64,000 bases of DNA from Lysobacter firmicutimachus (GTDB taxonomy: Bacteria; Pseudomonadota; Gammaproteobacteria; Xanthomonadales; Xanthomonadaceae). The position numbers and the translations under genes are program-made. The notes under the pieces were generated by a model. That model had not been told where the DNA came from and made no database searches. It saw only the letters and a program-made list of their open reading frames with translations. Shown here piece by piece: positions 59,974 through 64,000 of the stretch. The DNA lies in the NCBI RefSeq assembly GCF_037027445.1, contig NZ_JBANDL010000002.1, positions 5,243,240-5,307,239 on the forward strand, in the 5' to 3' direction. Numbering within the stretch: the stretch's first letter is position 1; the number at the start of each line of letters is the position of its first letter.

Positions 59974-61907
59974 CGCATGAAACGGCTCGAAATTACCCGG
60001 CGCCGTGGGCGCGGGCCAGAAGCAGAAAGGCCGCCCGAGGGGGCGGCCGTGGGAATGGGTAGCGCAGTTGGAGCGGGCGATGCGGTCGGTGGGGCCAGGC
60101 CCAGCGTCCGCTCCATCTCCCGCCAGTGGCGTTCTTCGAAGCGGTCGACGCCGGTCTGCATCGCGCCGGCGCGCGCCATGACGTAGCAGTCGAGGGCTTC
60201 GTTGCGGTCGCGGCGCTTTTCCCACACCCGCTGCGGATAGCCGTGCCGGTCGCGCCGGGTGATCAGGTGCTCGGCAGTCAGCTGCTGGAGGAACTCGCCA
60301 TCGACCTTGGGCAGATGGACATAGCCGGCCGGAAACACCGGCTGCCCGTCCGGGCCGATCTCGATCGACAGCCGCAGGGCGTTGTACAGCTCCAGCTTGG
60401 CGATCCCGCCCGCGACGGCAAACAGCTTCAGGCCGCGGCGCAGACGCTTGCCCGGTACGCTGACATCGACCGCGGTCGGGATGCCGATCAACGCGGCGCC
60501 GCTGCCGACGCCCTTCATTGGCAGCAGGCGCGGGTCGGCGACGTCCCGGGCGAAGGCGTACGCCTCTTGCGTCGCGTAGCCGGTGTCCAAGCCGAGCCGG
60601 GTCAGCGGCAGCAGGGCGCCGGAGGCATGGGTCCACTGCTCACGCAGCAGCCCGGCCAGCTCGGTCCAGACCGCGGCGCGCGCCGTGTCGCCCATCAACA
60701 CCCGGTGCTCGACCAGCCAGGTCTCACGCTCGCGGCCGAATGCCCAGACCGAGACCTCGATCCGGTCCTTCTGCACGTCGGCGCCGCCGGCCAGCAACAG
60801 GCCACCGGCCGGCACCGTGCCGACCCGGTAGTCCTCGCGGCGCTCCAGCAGACGCTCCCAATCGGGGGCCTCGCCCTCCTCTTCCCAGGTCTCGCCGAGC
60901 TCGGTGTTCTTGAACGCCTTGAGCGCTGTCGCCGAGCCCTGCGCGGCCTCCCAGGCGGCGGCGATGTCCGCCCAGCTACGCCAGCCGACCGGCGAGTACA
61001 GCGACGACAAGTGGTAGCCCGCGGTCTTGCCACGGTTCTGCGGCGCAGTGGCGATCCATCGACCGGCGGCCAACATCGCGGTCTTGTGATGCTCGCCGAT
61101 CGGCTGCTCGCAGGTTTCGCAGATGTACCGGGCCGACCGCGGGTCGCCCCAGGTCCAGCGCAATTGTTCGAACCGCAGCCACTGTTCGTGCGCACAGTGT
61201 GGACACGGGACAAAGTACCGGCGCTGGTCGGAGGCCAGGTACTCGCGCTCGATGGTCGAGGCGCCGGCAATCGTCGGTGTCGACACCAGCAGGATCTTGC
61301 GGCGGGTGAAGGTGCGGGTGCGGGCTTCGGCCAGCGCCACCGCGTCGCCTTCGCCCTCCACGTCGCGCGGGTAGCCGTCCACCTCGTCCAGAAACAGGTA
61401 GCGGACCGGCATCGAGCGCAGGCCGACCGCGCTGTTGGCGCCGGTCAGGACCAGAACCCCGCCGCGGAACTCCTTGGCGAGGATGGTGTTGCCCGAATCG
61501 CGTGCGCGCGAGGGCGCGATGCGCTCCCGCAGCGACGGCGATTCCTCGATCAGCGGATCGACGCGCTGCTTGGAGTTGCGCTTGGCCATCTCGACCGTGG
61601 GCGCCACGGCCATCATCGGCCCCGGCGCGCACGCGATCACATAGCCGATCCAGTTGTTCCCGCACTCCGTGCCGCCGACTTGCGCGCCCTTCATGAATAC
61701 GACGCGCTCGATCGCCGAGGCCGGCGACAGGTCGTTCATGATGTCGCGCAGGTAAGGCGTGCGCGCGGTGCGCCATCGCCCGGGCTCCGACGACGAGGTG
61801 CTCGACAGCACCCGGTCCTGGTCCGCCCAGTCCGACACGTCCAAGAACGGATCGGGCGCTAGCCCGTCGCGCCAGGCGCGGGCGACCTCATCGAAGCCGT
61901 CGTACAA
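59970..61907 (-). CDS. Terminase large subunit, gpA family
   Basis: A 645-aa packaging ATPase and nuclease. The ATPase motif MKGAQVGGTE (Walker A-like, Lys73 and the adjacent segment), the Walker B RYLFLDEVDGYP, then LLVSTPTIAGASTIE (coupling motif), and a Cys4 site CPHC...CETC (about 230-270) are typical of lambda gpA. The nuclease part is C-terminal (KDRIEVSVWAFGRE; LGLDTGY). It cuts cos ends, so the phage is probably cos-type. Confidence 0.94.
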   Translation of the reverse strand: MYDGFDEVARAWRDGLAPDPFLDVSDWADQDRVLSSTSSSEPGRWRTARTPYLRDIMNDLSPASAIERVVFMKGAQVGGTECGNNWIGYVIACAPGPMMAVAPTVEMAKRNSKQRVDPLIEESPSLRERIAPSRARDSGNTILAKEFRGGVLVLTGANSAVGLRSMPVRYLFLDEVDGYPRDVEGEGDAVALAEARTRTFTRRKILLVSTPTIAGASTIEREYLASDQRRYFVPCPHCAHEQWLRFEQLRWTWGDPRSARYICETCEQPIGEHHKTAMLAAGRWIATAPQNRGKTAGYHLSSLYSPVGWRSWADIAAAWEAAQGSATALKAFKNTELGETWEEEGEAPDWERLLERREDYRVGTVPAGGLLLAGGADVQKDRIEVSVWAFGRERETWLVEHRVLMGDTARAAVWTELAGLLREQWTHASGALLPLTRLGLDTGYATQEAYAFARDVADPRLLPMKGVGSGAALIGIPTAVDVSVPGKRLRRGLKLFAVAGGIAKLELYNALRLSIEIGPDGQPVFPAGYVHLPKVDGEFLQQLTAEHLITRRDRHGYPQRVWEKRRDRNEALDCYVMARAGAMQTGVDRFEERHWREMERTLGLAPPTASPAPTALPIPTAAPSGGLSASGPRPRRRVISSRFMR

Positions 61908-61910
61908 CGA

Positions 61911-62453
61911 TCACTCCAGGCGGGCGACGAAGTCGCCGAGTTCGGCCAAGTGCTGGCGCACCTCGCGCTCCAGCGACACGTGCATCGCATGAGGATCGAT
62001 GCCGAGCTCGGCGGCCAGCATCGAACTGATGCGCGCCGGCCAGTTCAACCAGGCGTCGCGCTCGGCACGAGCCAGGGCGAAGACCTGGCCGATGGCCTGC
62101 TGCCGGTCGATCAGTTCGCCGCGCAGCTGCGCGATGCGCAGCTTGTGGTGCTGGGCCTTGAGGACTTCGTTGGCAGTCCGCGCCTGTGCGTAGCTGTTGC
62201 CGGTGGGAGCGCCAGACGGTGCAGCAATGGTCTCCTCGCCACGGGCCGCTGCGCGCGCCCGCGCCGGTCGGGGGGCCGCGCGTGATTCAGCCAGCTCGGC
62301 CTTGGTCGTGTTCGCGTCCCACTCGGCATCGGCGCAGGCGGCGTCGATGGTGCCGTCCGGCAACGCCGAGATGCGCCCGGTGGCGATGGCTTTGCGGACG
62401 GCGGTGTCCGAGACGCCGCGATGGCGCCCGTAGGCGCGAATGCTGATTCCCAC
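61911..62453 (-). CDS. Terminase small subunit, Nu1-like
   Basis: A 180-aa protein. The first 45 residues contain a winged helix (MGISIRAYGRHRGVSDTAVRKAIA) that binds cos DNA; the rest is a long helical dimerisation region (NEVLKAQHHKLRIAQLRGELIDRQ...). It ends three bases before the large subunit gene. It is the first clear late gene of the packaging module. Confidence 0.85.
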   Translation of the reverse strand: MGISIRAYGRHRGVSDTAVRKAIATGRISALPDGTIDAACADAEWDANTTKAELAESRAAPRPARARAAARGEETIAAPSGAPTGNSYAQARTANEVLKAQHHKLRIAQLRGELIDRQQAIGQVFALARAERDAWLNWPARISSMLAAELGIDPHAMHVSLEREVRQHLAELGDFVARLE

Positions 62454-62527
62454 AGGCGGTCAATCGCAGGTTCGGGCCTCCGCGACCGCCGGCCATCGGC
62501 GCAGATTGGGGTGAATGGAAGAGGGAA

Positions 62528-62557
62528 CACCCCAGCCCCCATTGAGGGATTGGGGTG
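62528..62557 (-). terminator. Terminator-like hairpin after the 62573 gene
   Basis: CACCCCA (62528-62534) pairs with TGGGGTG (62551-62557), with three more C-G pairs inside. The flanking AGAGGGAA is shared with the terminator at 63881. Lies between the 62573 gene and the terminase module. Confidence 0.6.
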
Positions 62558-62572
62558 CGCGCTCTCAGGGTA

Positions 62573-63103
62573 TTAGTTGCGCGGCGCGCACATCGCGGCC
62601 GTGATGGCTTGCTCCAGATGCCGAATGGCCGAGCGGAGGCTGGGCTGGTACTTGGCGTCCGCCACGTCCCACACCTGCATCAACCGAGCCTGTTGTACCG
62701 CTCGATTGAGTTGATGCACCGGCAATCCTACGAATTCTGGCTCCAGAGCTTCGATGTAGCGCACGATTTCATCGTGCAACCAGCGCAACGTCATCTCATC
62801 CGCGCAGATCTCACTGGGAACCCAGCGCTTCGCGGACCAACTGCCGGTCTGATCGATGGCGCGCTCGACCGGCGCCAGTTCCCTACGGCACTCGGCCACC
62901 AGCCGTCCAATGTTCGTCGGGTCGAGGCGGCGCGTACGAACTGTGTCCGTGCGTTCGGCGAGGATGCAGGCCAAGCCGTAGCAGGCGAACAAGGTCAAGC
63001 TCGATTCGGGTTGTGAGAATGTGTGTCCGGACCGCAGTATCCGTTCCAAATAGTCGCTGAGGCTTCGCAGCTCAGCGTCCGCAATGAAGATCTCCTGATT
63101 CAT
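62573..63103 (-). CDS. Prophage hypothetical protein
   Basis: A 176-aa helical protein (MNQEIFIADAELRSLSDYLERI...). No transmembrane segment or signal. It is similar in size and gene surroundings to 63235-63741, each followed by a hairpin and preceded by a related spacer, but their sequences show only weak resemblance. It may be a regulator or packaging accessory protein. Function unknown. Confidence 0.6.
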   Translation of the reverse strand: MNQEIFIADAELRSLSDYLERILRSGHTFSQPESSLTLFACYGLACILAERTDTVRTRRLDPTNIGRLVAECRRELAPVERAIDQTGSWSAKRWVPSEICADEMTLRWLHDEIVRYIEALEPEFVGLPVHQLNRAVQQARLMQVWDVADAKYQPSLRSAIRHLEQAITAAMCAPRN

Positions 63104-63234
63104 GGTTCGCTCCTCTCACACCGCGTCGTTGCGGCAGCGGCATGAACGCTTCAGTTGCGGCGGAAGCCAAGCAGAACTTGCGGAACACGATGACGACGGA
63201 CAGGTGCCCGACAGCTTCGCCGGGCGCCCGTTAC

Positions 63235-63741
63235 CTACTCTGGGAACTGACCCAGCGCCTCTTCCAGCCCACCGACCGCCAAGCTGATTGCGTGCTGGAA
63301 ATCGGCGTCGCAGGATCGCAGCACGTGCAGCCGTTCGACCGAGACGAGCGCCTTCTCGACCCATTGGCGCGGCGTCAGCGGCGACCGGCATTCCAGGTAG
63401 TCCTCGATCTGCTGCGCCGTGGCCGCCAGGAGGGCGGCGACCGCTTCGTTTCGGCGCTTGGGGCGTTGCTTGAGGCGATTGGCGCCGCTGAGGACGCGCA
63501 AACTCCACCGCCCCATTTCCTCGTTCACCACGGCCACCCGCGCGTGCAGTTCGATGCCGTCGATACGCCGTGCCCGGTCGATCCGCGTCCAGGGCTCCAA
63601 GAACCGGGTCAAGGCGGCGCATCCATCCACCGAGCACGTGCCGTACTCCCAGACCGGCTCCAAATCCGTCGGCGCGGTCAGCAGCCATCGAATCTGGCTC
63701 CCCAACGCACGCAAAGTGAAGAGATCTTGCTCGATATCCAT
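63235..63741 (-). CDS. Prophage hypothetical protein
   Basis: A 168-aa helical protein (MDIEQDLFTLRALGSQIRWLL...). Contains two Cys near the N-terminus (YGTCSVDGCAAL) and a basic middle. No known family. Preceded by a spacer that resembles that of the 62573 gene. It lies upstream of the packaging genes, in a position used for regulatory or accessory genes in lambda-like phages. Confidence 0.6.
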   Translation of the reverse strand: MDIEQDLFTLRALGSQIRWLLTAPTDLEPVWEYGTCSVDGCAALTRFLEPWTRIDRARRIDGIELHARVAVVNEEMGRWSLRVLSGANRLKQRPKRRNEAVAALLAATAQQIEDYLECRSPLTPRQWVEKALVSVERLHVLRSCDADFQHAISLAVGGLEEALGQFPE

Positions 63742-63880
63742 TGTTGCTGTTCCTAGGTCACCGCCCAGCGCGGCGATCGCATGAACGCTTCAATCCCCTG
63801 CGATTCCAAGCGTGAAAGCGAGGTAATAGGTCCCGGTAGACAGGCGACGGACAGCTTGCGGCGCGCGGCAGAAGAGGGAA

Positions 63881-63910
63881 AACCCCAGCGCCCGGTCGGG
63901 CGCTGGGGTT
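63881..63910 (-). terminator. Strong rho-independent terminator
   Basis: AACCCCAGCGCCC (63881-63893) pairs perfectly with GGGCGCTGGGGTT (63898-63910) around GGTC. On the minus strand it is followed by TTTTCCCTCTTC. It terminates the partial gene at the right edge. Confidence 0.85.
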
Positions 63911-63925
63911 GACGCTCTCGTGCTG

Positions 63926-64000
63926 TCAGCCAGCGGCGTTGTTCAGTTCATCAAGTACCGGTGCAAGGTCCATGTCCGGCTCAAATTCCAATTCGCCACG
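63926..64000 (-). CDS. Partial prophage gene (C-terminal 24 residues)
   Basis: The minus-strand frame is open from the right edge and ends with TGA at 63926. The visible end is RGELEFEPDMDLAPVLDELN..., strongly acidic. It is too short to assign. A terminator follows 16 bp further. Confidence 0.55.
   Translation of the reverse strand, partial: RGELEFEPDMDLAPVLDELNNAAG

Noticed and set aside
60126-61862. 578-codon plus-strand open frame
   Set aside because: Antisense to the terminase gene.
1-64000. CRISPR array, rRNA, insertion sequence or integrase
   Set aside because: No regularly spaced repeats, no rRNA sequence, no transposase or integrase motifs were found.

Overview
The window is high-GC DNA (mostly 65-72% by eye) from a gammaproteobacterium of the Xanthomonadaceae/Lysobacteraceae. 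Lysobacter is the best guess. The reasons are proteins with an XVIPCD-type C-terminus and their lipoprotein immunity partners, VirB5/VirB6 proteins of the bacteria-killing X-T4SS type, a FabV enoyl reductase, a DUF11 surface protein and many TGTGA-N6-TCAC (Clp/CRP-like) sites. This assignment rests on gene families recognised by eye, not on a database search.

0-28.6 kb is ordinary chromosome with scattered accessory genes. It holds a phosphopantetheinyl transferase (cut by the left edge), a fused PabA-PabB aminodeoxychorismate synthase, an orphan VirB5-like protein, a NarL-type regulator without its phospho-acceptor Asp, a LigD-like protein without its catalytic Lys, a DsbA/DUF2218 operon divergent from a LysR gene, a 1,290-aa DUF11 surface protein, fabV, a methyltransferase, several small proteins, two frameshifted pseudogenes, a DUF3857/transglutaminase protein, and a lipase effector-immunity pair. 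Three small genes share a 28-bp promoter-like element placed 54-55 bp before their start codons.

28.6-39.3 kb begins with a tRNA-Arg(CCG) and looks like an island of lower GC. It contains an XRE regulator, a canonical NarL-type response regulator, an AP2-like protein, then virB5, virB6, a DUF4189 protein, a lipoprotein immunity gene and a second XVIPCD lipase in one direction. A secreted S1-family protease follows, and facing it is a stand-alone gene encoding only a protease propeptide-like domain.

39.35-64 kb is the late region of a lambda-like siphoprophage, all on the minus strand and running right to left: terminase small and large subunits, gpW, portal, S49 protease with nested scaffold, gpD, gpE, joining proteins, tail tube, G/GT chaperone with a T-TTT-TTT slippery site, lysis cassette (holin, GH104 endolysin, overlapping Rz/Rz1), tape measure, a probable moron membrane protein behind a terminator, then baseplate and tail-tip genes. 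No integrase, repressor or replication gene is visible, so the prophage probably continues past the right edge.

The most distinctive features are the two paralogous effector/immunity modules with duplicated VirB5, the orphan propeptide next to a matching protease, the shared promoter element on small genes, and the lysis cassette sitting between the tail chaperone and the tape measure.
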